From DTU024 sp964518875 (GTDB taxonomy: Bacteria; Bacillota; Clostridia; Christensenellales; Aristaeellaceae), in the NCBI GenBank assembly GCA_964518875.1, contig CAZFHI010000002.1, positions 62,001-126,000 on the forward strand: a stretch of 64,000 nt of DNA, given 5' to 3'. The position numbers were made by a program, and so were the translations under genes. How positions within the stretch are numbered: position 1 is the stretch's first letter; each line of letters opens with the position of its first letter. Of this stretch, positions 1 to 8,521 are shown one piece after another. The notes beneath the pieces are model-generated. The model made no database searches. It was not told where the DNA came from and saw only the letters and a list, made by a program, of their open reading frames with translations.

Positions 1-409
1 CCTTATTATAGCCCATCTCCTTAGCTGAAATTACAAGCGGCAAAATGCCGTGCACGGGAACAAGGCTTCCGTCTAAGGCAAGTTCTCCTATGAGTACGGT
101 GTCGTTAAGGCCGTAGCATTTAAGCTGCTGCGTCGCCTGTATTATGGCGACGGCGATGGACAGGTCGAACAAGGTGCCTTCCTTGCGCACATCAGCAGGG
201 GAAAGGTTAACCGTCGTATGCCCGTAAGGCATTGCAAAACCGCTGTTTTTTATCGCCGCGGCGACCCTGTCCCTGCTTTCTTTTACGGCAGCGTCCGGCA
301 GACCTACCATGCTGAACTGGTATTGGTTGCCGCCAGACACATAGGCCTGCACATCCACAGGTTCGCCCGATACGCCCACAAGGGCAAAGCATAACGTTCT
401 CGCTAACAT
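1..409 (-). CDS. YifB/ComM-family magnesium-chelatase-like AAA ATPase, N-terminal part
   Basis: The gene starts with ATG at 409 and runs off the left edge, so only about 136 codons are visible. The visible part is the N-terminal Lon-protease-like (ChlI) domain of the YifB/ComM family: a start of the form MLARTLCFAL, then VSGGNQYQFSMVGLPDAAVKES, then a HTTVNLSPADVRKEGT stretch and GELALDGSLVPVHG. ComM is a hexameric helicase that helps branch migration during natural transformation; the role of YifB in Clostridia is less clear. The ATG lies 4 bases after the stop of the glycosyltransferase gene, so both are probably on one transcript. The neighbours yraN, rnhB and rbgA are the usual ones for this gene. 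The Walker motifs lie outside the window. Confidence 0.85.
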   Translation of the reverse strand, partial: MLARTLCFALVGVSGEPVDVQAYVSGGNQYQFSMVGLPDAAVKESRDRVAAAIKNSGFAMPYGHTTVNLSPADVRKEGTLFDLSIAVAIIQATQQLKCYGLNDTVLIGELALDGSLVPVHGILPLVISAKEMGYNK

Positions 410-413
410 ACTA

Positions 414-3400
414 TCAATACCATATGTTTGGGAACCAGCGCATAAGGTCGAGCCACGCCGTGCTTACGCGTTCCCCGCTTATATACGGGTAAAAGCCTAT
501 AAACATAAGCGTCGCAAGAACCGCTATGCCTAAGCTTAATCTTCGCCCGAGTTTCACGTTTTTTTCATCAATCTTATCTAAAACAAACGCAAGCGCCATT
601 ATAGCAAACGGCAGCGCCGTAAAGTAGTGGTATATATAAGTGCCTCTTGGTACGAAAACCCATGGCAGGTACTGCGCGAGGTAAGCGATAACTATGAACA
701 CGCCGCGGCTGTCGTTGTCAGATTGCAAAGAATTGTTTTTGCCGCAGCGTTTTATTATCCATGAAGCTATAATAATAATCAGCGCGGCGGTGCTCAGCCA
801 CCATACGACAGGGTTTCCAAAAGACCATATTGCGCTGCCTGTTCCATTCACTCGCGAGCCGGCATAATAGTATATGGGCTTTTGCGATAGCGGCCACATG
901 TACCATTTTGACGCAAACGGATGCTCCGCTCCTAAGCCCGGCGAGGAATGATAGTTGAACATGTTCGCGTTCTCCCTCAGCACCTTGCTTATTGTAAGCC
1001 CTCCGGGGCTTGCGGCAAAAACCGGGTAAAAGGATAAGCAGTAAATAGCGAAAGGTATTATTACAAAGAACACTACGCACAAGAGCAGCGTTTTAACAGT
1101 CGTCTTTTTCCATGTCGAAGCGGCTTTCGCCGTTAAAGCGTCCTTTTTAACTAAGCGCTTTTCCTGTTCCGCCTGTTTGCCGGCCCTGACCTGCCTGAAC
1201 AGGCTTATAAAAAATATTACAGCAAGTCCCAAGCCTGCGTAGCAGCCCGACCATTTGCTTGCGCACGCAAGGCCCATAAACAGCCCGCTTAAAAACAGGT
1301 ATTTCGCCGTTGTTGAAAACGGCTTTTCATATACGTTTGTGTAGGCGTAGCGGAACATAAAATAAGTAGACCATATAATAAACAGCGTAACAAAGCTGTC
1401 TATTGTGGCTATCCTTGTTTGCGCAAAGTGCATGCAGTCAAGCGCCATAAGCAGCATAGGCATTGCGGCAAGGTATCTTTTTTTTGTAAACAGTTTGCCT
1501 AACATGTACATGCCGGGAAGCATTATAACTCCAGCTATCGCGCCGGGGAGCCTCCACGCAAAAGGCGTCATGCCGAATATTGCAATGGACAGCGTCATAA
1601 ACACCTTGCCAAGCGGCGGATGAGACACTTCGTAAATGCTGCTCGGCTCCTCGCCGCGCAAGGCGTTAAGCTGCTCAAGACCTGTTCTTGCGTGGTATAT
1701 TTCATCAAAGTACATGCCGTTGCGCCAGGTTGGATGGCCGTCTATTACAGACTGCTCGTCTATAAGCTCTTCACCATTTTCTGAAGCAAGCTTAAGCGGC
1801 AGCTTTTCTCCGGTGTTTGCGTCCAGCGCCATTATTTCATAAAGGTAAAGGCCCATATTGTCCGACGTTATTTTTAAATATCTGCCTTCATGCTGTATAG
1901 GTATGGCGCTGAATTTTGCAGGGTTTGCCGTTATATCGCTCGCCTGCGTATGCGTCTGCCAGTTAAAGCAGTCCCCCGGCATTGCCTTTGCTGCAAAACT
2001 CTGCATGTTTTCAGGGCTTTCGCCCGAAGAGATAGTAAACGTATTATTGGGGTCCCAGTGTATGCCGGGATAATATATAACGTTAAAGCTTTTGCTTTCG
2101 CCTAAGTCAAACACCGCTTCCTGCCCGCTTTCAGAAAACACGAACGCATTTTCCGGGGCTTCCTTGCTGCCCAAGTCCGCAAAGGCGATTACAGAATACA
2201 CTAAGCAAACAGACGCCATAATAATCCAGTCGCGCTTGTCAAGCTTTATTTCTTTGCTTTCTTTTTTTATGTAGCTTTTTATATAATCCTTTGGTTCAGA
2301 TTGTTCTTTTGCCATTGTTTTAACAGGCTCAGCTAAGGTATCTTCACCGCTCAGCGCCAGGCACCAGTATACGGATAAACCTGCCATAAAAGTTGCAATT
2401 ACAGCGTTTAAATACTCCGCAAAAGATGAATCGCTCACTATGTTAAAGGTAGGCGCGTCAAGGTGTCCTGCCGCTCCGCCTATTCTATACGCTCTGTCAA
2501 GCACTATGCCTACGTTCATAAACATTACGGTTGAAAGCAGAAGTATAAGGGCAAGCACTCTTTTATCATTAAATTCAGCATAAAAATATATAAGCAGCAC
2601 AAGCGCCGGGAACATATATCTTTCATGCATCATAGTGCCTAATGAAGAAAAGAGTATAAGCATAACCGCCCCGAAAAACGTAAGCCAGTTAATATCCTTT
2701 TTGCGTATATACATAGCCGCTGTAAGTATAAATGAAGACGCTATGAACAGGTACCCCATAATGGAAAGGTTCACAGGGGCTGCCATTACGACTATTAAGG
2801 GAAGAACAGCAAGCGCAAAGGCGGCGAGCCAGAATTTGCTGTTCTGCTTTATTGTTTCTTTCTGCTTCAGTGCAAAAGCAATCACAGGAACAATAATGCA
2901 TAAAGGCGCGGTAAGGCGCAGTGAAAGCGGCGCTAGGCCGTCTACCGGCAGCCAGTTAAGCCCGAATAAAAAGTAAATGTTTGTAGCGTTAACAGTAGCG
3001 CCTGTGTAATATGTCATGGTTCCGGCGTACAGATCTATAAGCCACGAAAGGCCGCGCTCATTTACCTGGAACGGCAGAATAACTACCGCCGCTGTGATAA
3101 AAGCGTATAAAATGCCAAGCAACGCGTCCTTAAGCTTGTCTTTTTTGTTTTTTACTATGTCAATTATAAACGCTGCAAGCCCCAAAGGCCCTGCCATAAG
3201 CGCCTGCGGTTTTGTAAGCACAGCCAGCATATAAATGGGAAGCGCCGCCTTCCATTTAGACTGCATGGCGAAGATAAGCGTAAGAAGAATAAGCATTGCA
3301 AGGAGGCTGTCCACCTGCCCCCAGCCAGCTCCAGCTATAATGCTTACAGGGTTAAAGGCGTAAATCCCGGCGTAAAGCAGGGACAGCGCTTCGCCTTTGT

Positions 3401-4454
3401 TCGCTTTTTTGGATTCCTTATAAATTATATATACTATAACCAGGTCTGAAATAATAGGCGGCATTTTTACCATAAATTCCGTAGCGCCTGTTTTAAGCAG
3501 GCCGCCGAGAGCGCCTATGGGCCACAATATAAGCATATATCCCGGAGGATAGTCTGCGTATATGCCTGAATGGTAAAAATCTGCGGGACCTGCCTGCGCC
3601 ATCTGATTTGCCCAGCCTGTAAAGCAGTTTATGTCGACTGAGTAGCCGCTTATAAATACCGCCGCTAAAATTCGCGCGGCAAGCGCCGTCAATATTAACA
3701 GCCATATTTTGTACCCTTGCGCGCTTTGCTTAAGCGCGTTTTTATGAACATATTTAACTGTTCTGACGCATAAAACGCAATAAAGAAGCGCGACGGCTAA
3801 AAGCCATGGCCAGGCGGGGTTTCCCGGCGTCTCAGGCGCGTCGTCCGTTGATTCAGGTATTTCCCAGGACATAAGCATGGCGTCTTCCGGCACTTCTTCT
3901 ACGGCTTCAAGCGCTACATTATCAAATACGGCAGCGCCGACGCTTTCTCCGCTGTAACCTCCAAGGCGCGCAAAAACGGTAATCTGCGTTTGATTTGCCC
4001 CAGTTCTTCCATACATGCAAACGCGGGTAAATTCTTCTGCGTCGTACAAGCTTTCAGAAAAAACATAAAGCCCCTCCAGGGATATGTTCGCGCCCTTTCC
4101 GCCTTCTGCTTTTGCCTGTATGTCCGCGCAGAAGCGATAGTTTGTATTTGGCGCAACATTTACGCGCTGCAGGAACCTCGCGTCGTTAAGCTCATGATTT
4201 ATTATCTGAGCGCCGTATCCGTCTGAAGCTTCAACGGTTTTATATTCAGTAACGCCTATCGTAGGAATATACGCTTCAGTTTCCCAGCCTTCAGGAAGCC
4301 CGGAATCGTTAAGCTGCTCAAACGTTCCGTTTTTAATAAGGTTCACGTTGTACTGTACGTTTTCTCTGTCTTTTCTTATAACAAACGCATACACCAGCGC
4401 TATAATAAGCAGTACGCCTATAATCCATATAAAACGCTTCTTGTTTTTGCTCAT
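414..4454 (-). CDS. Giant polytopic membrane protein with two GT-C glycosyltransferase halves, C-terminal PMT (GT39) domain
   Basis: About 1346 residues. The ATG at 4454 is chosen because it overlaps the yraN stop as ATGA behind an AGGTGGAAG site. In order: an N-terminal anchor (about 7-26); an extracellular jelly-roll, carbohydrate-binding-like region (about 32-190); a first polytopic GT-C module with an Asp in the loop near 270 and a GWGQVDS motif near 380; an extracytoplasmic discoidin-like segment (about 770-900); and a C-terminal PMT module with the DEIYHARTG motif near 916 and SHPPLGK after it. PMT enzymes move a sugar from a polyprenyl-phosphate donor to protein Ser/Thr outside the membrane. 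Two catalytic modules in one chain suggest two linked transfer steps, but donor and acceptor are unknown. The gene sits inside a conserved housekeeping block. Confidence 0.85.
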   Translation of the reverse strand: MSKNKKRFIWIIGVLLIIALVYAFVIRKDRENVQYNVNLIKNGTFEQLNDSGLPEGWETEAYIPTIGVTEYKTVEASDGYGAQIINHELNDARFLQRVNVAPNTNYRFCADIQAKAEGGKGANISLEGLYVFSESLYDAEEFTRVCMYGRTGANQTQITVFARLGGYSGESVGAAVFDNVALEAVEEVPEDAMLMSWEIPESTDDAPETPGNPAWPWLLAVALLYCVLCVRTVKYVHKNALKQSAQGYKIWLLILTALAARILAAVFISGYSVDINCFTGWANQMAQAGPADFYHSGIYADYPPGYMLILWPIGALGGLLKTGATEFMVKMPPIISDLVIVYIIYKESKKANKGEALSLLYAGIYAFNPVSIIAGAGWGQVDSLLAMLILLTLIFAMQSKWKAALPIYMLAVLTKPQALMAGPLGLAAFIIDIVKNKKDKLKDALLGILYAFITAAVVILPFQVNERGLSWLIDLYAGTMTYYTGATVNATNIYFLFGLNWLPVDGLAPLSLRLTAPLCIIVPVIAFALKQKETIKQNSKFWLAAFALAVLPLIVVMAAPVNLSIMGYLFIASSFILTAAMYIRKKDINWLTFFGAVMLILFSSLGTMMHERYMFPALVLLIYFYAEFNDKRVLALILLLSTVMFMNVGIVLDRAYRIGGAAGHLDAPTFNIVSDSSFAEYLNAVIATFMAGLSVYWCLALSGEDTLAEPVKTMAKEQSEPKDYIKSYIKKESKEIKLDKRDWIIMASVCLVYSVIAFADLGSKEAPENAFVFSESGQEAVFDLGESKSFNVIYYPGIHWDPNNTFTISSGESPENMQSFAAKAMPGDCFNWQTHTQASDITANPAKFSAIPIQHEGRYLKITSDNMGLYLYEIMALDANTGEKLPLKLASENGEELIDEQSVIDGHPTWRNGMYFDEIYHARTGLEQLNALRGEEPSSIYEVSHPPLGKVFMTLSIAIFGMTPFAWRLPGAIAGVIMLPGMYMLGKLFTKKRYLAAMPMLLMALDCMHFAQTRIATIDSFVTLFIIWSTYFMFRYAYTNVYEKPFSTTAKYLFLSGLFMGLACASKWSGCYAGLGLAVIFFISLFRQVRAGKQAEQEKRLVKKDALTAKAASTWKKTTVKTLLLCVVFFVIIPFAIYCLSFYPVFAASPGGLTISKVLRENANMFNYHSSPGLGAEHPFASKWYMWPLSQKPIYYYAGSRVNGTGSAIWSFGNPVVWWLSTAALIIIIASWIIKRCGKNNSLQSDNDSRGVFIVIAYLAQYLPWVFVPRGTYIYHYFTALPFAIMALAFVLDKIDEKNVKLGRRLSLGIAVLATLMFIGFYPYISGERVSTAWLDLMRWFPNIWY

Positions 4455-4792
4455 GATCTTCCACCTTTCAGGTGCCATACACCCGCTCTGGTTATTTCTA
4501 TAATATCAAAGCGCATTTTAGCTTTGATATTGTTTTTACGCATGTATTCTCCGGCGGCCTTGCGCACAAGCGTTCTTTTTTTATCGTCCACGCTTTCAAC
4601 GGCTTCTCCAAGCCTTGCTTCAGGCCTGTACTTTACCTCTATAAAGCAAACGGTTTTACCGTCTTTGGCGATAATATCCACCTCTCCGCCTGCCGCCCGG
4701 TAACGGCGCGCCAGTATAGTATAACCTATTTGCTCAATATAGGCGCACGCTATTTCTTCTCCTTCAAGCCCTATGCTGTATGCTTTTTTCAT
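4451..4792 (-). CDS. YraN family (UPF0102) endonuclease-like protein
   Basis: A 113-residue protein with the restriction-endonuclease-like core of the UPF0102 family. After an N-terminal GEEIACAYIEQIGY helix comes the PD-(D/E)XK-like signature, GGEVDIIAKDG followed by FIEVKYR, and a late helix with KKRTLVRKAAGEYM. The length is normal for the family. The cellular role is not settled; it is regularly found next to rnhB. Its ATG overlaps the rnhB stop (ATGA) and its own stop overlaps the next start in the same way, so it is translationally coupled on both sides. Confidence 0.9.
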   Translation of the reverse strand: MKKAYSIGLEGEEIACAYIEQIGYTILARRYRAAGGEVDIIAKDGKTVCFIEVKYRPEARLGEAVESVDDKKRTLVRKAAGEYMRKNNIKAKMRFDIIEITRAGVWHLKGGRS

Positions 4793-5397
4793 AAAAATTT
4801 AGTTATAAAGCTTCTTCGGTGGATAGGGCACGGACCTATGTTTTTAATCGCCTGTATGTGTTCCTTAGTTCCGTAGCCTTTGTTTTTTGCAAATCCGTAT
4901 CCAGAGTAAATTTTATCCGCTTCACGCATATACCTGTCCCTTGTAACCTTTGCCACTATGCTTGCAGCGGCAACACTGTAAGAGCGCGCGTCCCCTTTAA
5001 CCAACGAAACGCTTTCTTCAGGAAGGCTCAAATTATCAACGTAATCCACAAGGAAAAGCTCCGCCGGGCAACTCTTTGCAGCTTCCTGCATAGCGAGCCT
5101 TGTGGCGTTTAATATATTAATCCTGTCTATTACGTCAGGCGGTATGCTGACCGCATTAACGAATACAGCGGTTCGCATAATTTCTTCATATACCTGCTCC
5201 CTGCGTTTTTCTGAAACCGCTTTTGAATCGTCAACATATAAAAGCTTTGAATTTTCAGGCATAATTACGCACGCGGCTGTTACGGGCCCCGCTAACGGTC
5301 CTCTTCCCGCTTCGTCTATTCCCGCGAGCATTTTTTTATGAAAACCCGCGTCAAATTTTAAAAGGCTTTCAAGCCTTTCTTCTCTGTTAATTTTCAA
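4789..5397 (-). CDS. rnhB: Ribonuclease HII
   Basis: RNase HII cuts RNA paired to DNA and starts removal of misincorporated ribonucleotides. The catalytic signature LAGIDEAGRGPLAGPV lies near the N terminus, followed by the VDYVDNL strand and the GDARSYSVAAASIVAKVTRDR helix, all as expected. I chose the TTG at 5397 (about 202 residues, beginning LKINREERLESL) because GGAGG lies 9 bases upstream of it. Another TTG at 5421 would add 8 residues but has no clear ribosome site. The start region overlaps the end of rbgA by 11 bases, which suggests translational coupling. Confidence 0.93.
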   Translation of the reverse strand: MKINREERLESLLKFDAGFHKKMLAGIDEAGRGPLAGPVTAACVIMPENSKLLYVDDSKAVSEKRREQVYEEIMRTAVFVNAVSIPPDVIDRINILNATRLAMQEAAKSCPAELFLVDYVDNLSLPEESVSLVKGDARSYSVAAASIVAKVTRDRYMREADKIYSGYGFAKNKGYGTKEHIQAIKNIGPCPIHRRSFITKFL

Positions 5398-6244
5398 GCG
5401 CCAATTCCTCCGGCCTTTCAAGCGTAACCTTCGCTATAAGCCCGTCCCTGAATTCGGTTATTACAGTGTTCACAGCTCTGTCTATATCGTAGTTAGCGCC
5501 CGGCAGCAAAAAGCCTCTCTTTTTGCATATAGCCTGCAAAAGCTCCTCGCCGCGCAAGGCTTCATCGTCTAATTTATAGCGGTTGAGCACCTGCTTTGGA
5601 GCTAACTCCATAAGTTCGTCAAGCAAGCTTATGCTGATATCGTACAGATCAACAACCTTATCGCTTATGGAAGCTATGTACGCCAGGTGCCTAGACAATC
5701 TCTCGCTGTCCAGCTTAGGCCATAAAAGACCTGGCGTATCGAGTAAAAGCACATCGCCGCTGAGCTTAACCCATTGAGGAGCTCGCGTAACGCCCGGCCT
5801 GTTTTCAGCTGTCAAGGAAGAAGCGCCTAAGCTGTTTATAAACGTGCTTTTCCCAACATTGGGCACTCCCACGACCATTACTCTCATAGTCTTTTTTATA
5901 TTTTTGCTTTTATTTAACGAAACGCTGTCCTTCAGAGCGTTCATTATAAATTGCTTTGTTTTTTGCGCGCTGCCTTTGTTGTTCGCTTTTATGGCTAAAG
6001 CGTTTATGCCGTTTTCTTTATAATAGTTTAGCCACCTTTTGGTAGCCCTGGCGTCCGCAAGGTCGGCCTTGTTTAAAACCAGCACGCTCGGCTTATTCTG
6101 CGTTAAAGCTGTCAAGTCAGGATTTCTACTCGCGATGGGCGCTCTTGCGTCGCATAATTCCACAACAGCGTTTACCCGCTTAAGCTGCTCTGAAAGTATC
6201 CTCCTGGATTTCGCCATATGGCCCGGATACCAGTTAATAGACAT
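5387..6244 (-). CDS. rbgA: Ribosome biogenesis GTPase RbgA (YlqF)
   Basis: A 285-residue circularly permuted GTPase that acts in late assembly of the 50S subunit. The motif order is permuted as in the family: G4 (NKADLAD, about residue 58) comes before the P-loop GVPNVGKST, then PGVT, then the G3 motif DTPGLLWP. The N terminus INWYPGHMAKSRR is the family hallmark. The C-terminal ANTAR-like helical region is present. This is probably the first gene of the rbgA-rnhB-yraN-GT-yifB transcript; a gap of about 310 bases separates it from transketolase. Confidence 0.95.
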   Translation of the reverse strand: MSINWYPGHMAKSRRILSEQLKRVNAVVELCDARAPIASRNPDLTALTQNKPSVLVLNKADLADARATKRWLNYYKENGINALAIKANNKGSAQKTKQFIMNALKDSVSLNKSKNIKKTMRVMVVGVPNVGKSTFINSLGASSLTAENRPGVTRAPQWVKLSGDVLLLDTPGLLWPKLDSERLSRHLAYIASISDKVVDLYDISISLLDELMELAPKQVLNRYKLDDEALRGEELLQAICKKRGFLLPGANYDIDRAVNTVITEFRDGLIAKVTLERPEELALEN

Positions 6245-6555
6245 CTAAAAACCCCTTAACACTTGATGAATATAAAATATCATATGCCCTGTACAAATGC
6301 AAGAAATACAGAGCTGATTTGATGATTTTACAATACGCGGCTTATTACTTGCATTACTTTTATAAAAACTAAAAAGGGCGGCTTAAAAGCCGCCCATAAT
6401 TGTTTTATAGTCTGCCGCTGTATTTATTTTTAATTAAAATTGCGCAGTTGCTTTAAGCGACACCAGCAAAACTCTTAAGCTGTTATTTATTGCCTTTATT
6501 ATTCAATAAAGTAAACTGTTGTTGCGAAGCGATATGCACGTTCGTTTATTATGTT
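6245..6555. other. Intergenic region between rbgA and tkt
   Basis: This 311-base gap holds the terminator for the tkt transcript and should also carry the promoter for rbgA. I see no convincing promoter hexamers and no open reading frame with a ribosome site. The stretch is AT-rich. Confidence 0.6.
6371..6395 (-). terminator. Rho-independent terminator downstream of tkt
   Basis: A perfect 7-bp GC stem (GGGCGGC / GCCGCCC, 6376-6382 with 6389-6395) with a 6-base loop. Read on the minus strand it is followed by TTTTT. It lies about 160 bases after the tkt stop codon. Confidence 0.8.
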
Positions 6556-8520
6556 TTACTTTAGCAGCATCTGTACTTTTCCCGCTACGTTTTCAGCTGT
6601 TATGCCGTATTCTTTAAACAGCGCGCCTGCAGGAGATGAAGCGCCGAAGTGGTCTATGCCTATGGCTATGCCGTCGCGCCCTACAAAGCGGTACCACGGC
6701 ATGGTTGCGGCCGCTTCAATAGATACAGCCGGTATGTTTTTCTGGAGCACGCTTTCGCGGTAAGCTTCAGGCTGCTCTAAAAACAGCTCCATGCAAGGCA
6801 TAGATACTATTTTAGTTTTTATGCCCTGAGCGCTTAAAGCCTTTTCCGCTTCAACTATGCACTGAAGCTCGCTTCCTGAAGCTATTAAAACAACATCCGG
6901 GTCCTGCGCGTTTTTAATTATATATCCGCCCTTGAACGCGTAGTTGTTTGTATTCAAGTCGTTCGGAACGCTCTGCCTTGTAAGCGCGAGGCAGGTTGGT
7001 TTGCCTGAAGCCACTGCGTATATCCATGCGGCCGCGGTTTCCCTGCCATCCGCCGGGCGGAAGACGTGCACTTGAGGTATGCTTCTAAGCATGGAAAGCT
7101 GCTCTACTGGCTGGTGCGTTTCGCCGTCCTCGCCTACGCCTATGGAATCGTGCGTAAGCACATAGGTTACTGGCAGCTTCATAAGAGCTGAAAGACGCAT
7201 AGCCCCCTTCATGTAATCGCTGAACACGAGGAAGGTTGCGCAGAATACTTTTAAGCCGCCGTGCGCCGCAATTCCATTGCATATGGCAGCCATGGCGTGT
7301 TCCCTTATGCCAAAGTGCAGGTTGCGCCCCGACCTGTTTTCCGCGCTGTATGAATTTCCGTCTTTAATCGCTGTCTTATTTGAAGGCGCCAGGTCGGCCG
7401 AACCGCCGATTAAATTAGGGAATATTTTTGCAAGGCGGTTTATCATGGCGCCGGAATCCGCTCTTGTTGCGGAAGGATTTTCAGGGAATTCCCACAGCGT
7501 TTCGTCTTTAGCAAGCTCTTCTATGCTGATATTGGAACTATTCCACTGTACCCATTCCTTATAAAGGTCCGGATGCTCTTTTGCGTAGCTCTGCATCATC
7601 ATAGTCCAGGACTCGTATTGAGCGTGGTTGCGGCTCATCTGCTCATTTACATAATCATAAACCTTTTGATCTATATAGAAGGGTTCCTCTGACAGTCCGA
7701 AGCGCCTTTTAACGTTAAGCAGCTCTTCTTCCCCTAAAGGCTCGCCGTGGGCGCTCGCGGTGCCCTGCTTCTTTTCAGAGCCAAAACCTATGATAGTCGG
7801 GCATATTATGATAGTGGGCTTAGCGCTGCCGTCCGCCTGCTCAAGCGCTTTCAAAACCTGAGAGCTGTCGTTCCCGTCCTCTACCTTTATTACTTCCCAG
7901 CCGTAAGCTTCAAAGCGCTTTGCGACGTTTTCCTTAAAGGCAAGGCTTGTATTCCCTTCTATTGTAATGTTGTTTGAATCGTACAAAACCGTTAATTTGG
8001 AAAGCTTTAACGTGCCTGCAAGGGAGCACGCTTCGCTGCTTATGCCTTCCATAAGACAGCCGTCGCCGCAAAGAGCGTACGTTCTGTGGTTTACAACGTC
8101 AAACCCCGGACGGTTGAATTTTGCGGCGAGCATGGTTTCAGCTATCGCCATGCCGACAGCGTTTGCTATGCCCTGCCCAAGCGGTCCCGTTGTAATTTCT
8201 ACTCCGCGTTCCACGTTTCTTTCGGGGTGACCCGGCGTTATGCTGCCAAACTGCCTGAAAGACTTTAAGTCGTCCAGCGAATAGGGGTACCCGCACATAT
8301 GCAGCACGCTGTAAAGCATGGCGCTTGCGTGGCCTGAAGATAATATTATCCTGTCCCTGTTTTCCCATGTGGGGTTATGCGGGTCATGCACTGCATGCTT
8401 TATCCAAAGCGCATGCGCTATCGGCGCCATGCCCATAGGCGCTCCCGGATGGCCGCTGTTAGCTTTCTGCACCATTTCCGCAGACAGCGCGCGTATAGTG
8501 TTTATGGTTTGTTCCTGCAT
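6556..8520 (-). CDS. tkt: Transketolase
   Basis: A 654-residue thiamine-diphosphate enzyme of the non-oxidative pentose phosphate pathway that moves two-carbon ketol units. Visible signatures are the N-terminal NSGHPGAPMGMAP, the LSSGHASAMLYS segment, TTGPLGQGIANAVGMA, the TPP-binding GDGCLMEG ending in DSNN, and the pyrimidine-domain THDSIGVGEDGETHQP. The length is normal for a one-chain transketolase. The ATG is only 1 base after the stop of the phosphohexomutase gene, so DUF2461, phosphohexomutase and tkt probably form one operon ending at the hairpin at 6371. Confidence 0.97.
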   Translation of the reverse strand: MQEQTINTIRALSAEMVQKANSGHPGAPMGMAPIAHALWIKHAVHDPHNPTWENRDRIILSSGHASAMLYSVLHMCGYPYSLDDLKSFRQFGSITPGHPERNVERGVEITTGPLGQGIANAVGMAIAETMLAAKFNRPGFDVVNHRTYALCGDGCLMEGISSEACSLAGTLKLSKLTVLYDSNNITIEGNTSLAFKENVAKRFEAYGWEVIKVEDGNDSSQVLKALEQADGSAKPTIIICPTIIGFGSEKKQGTASAHGEPLGEEELLNVKRRFGLSEEPFYIDQKVYDYVNEQMSRNHAQYESWTMMMQSYAKEHPDLYKEWVQWNSSNISIEELAKDETLWEFPENPSATRADSGAMINRLAKIFPNLIGGSADLAPSNKTAIKDGNSYSAENRSGRNLHFGIREHAMAAICNGIAAHGGLKVFCATFLVFSDYMKGAMRLSALMKLPVTYVLTHDSIGVGEDGETHQPVEQLSMLRSIPQVHVFRPADGRETAAAWIYAVASGKPTCLALTRQSVPNDLNTNNYAFKGGYIIKNAQDPDVVLIASGSELQCIVEAEKALSAQGIKTKIVSMPCMELFLEQPEAYRESVLQKNIPAVSIEAAATMPWYRFVGRDGIAIGIDHFGASSPAGALFKEYGITAENVAGKVQMLLK

Positions 8521-8521
8521 T

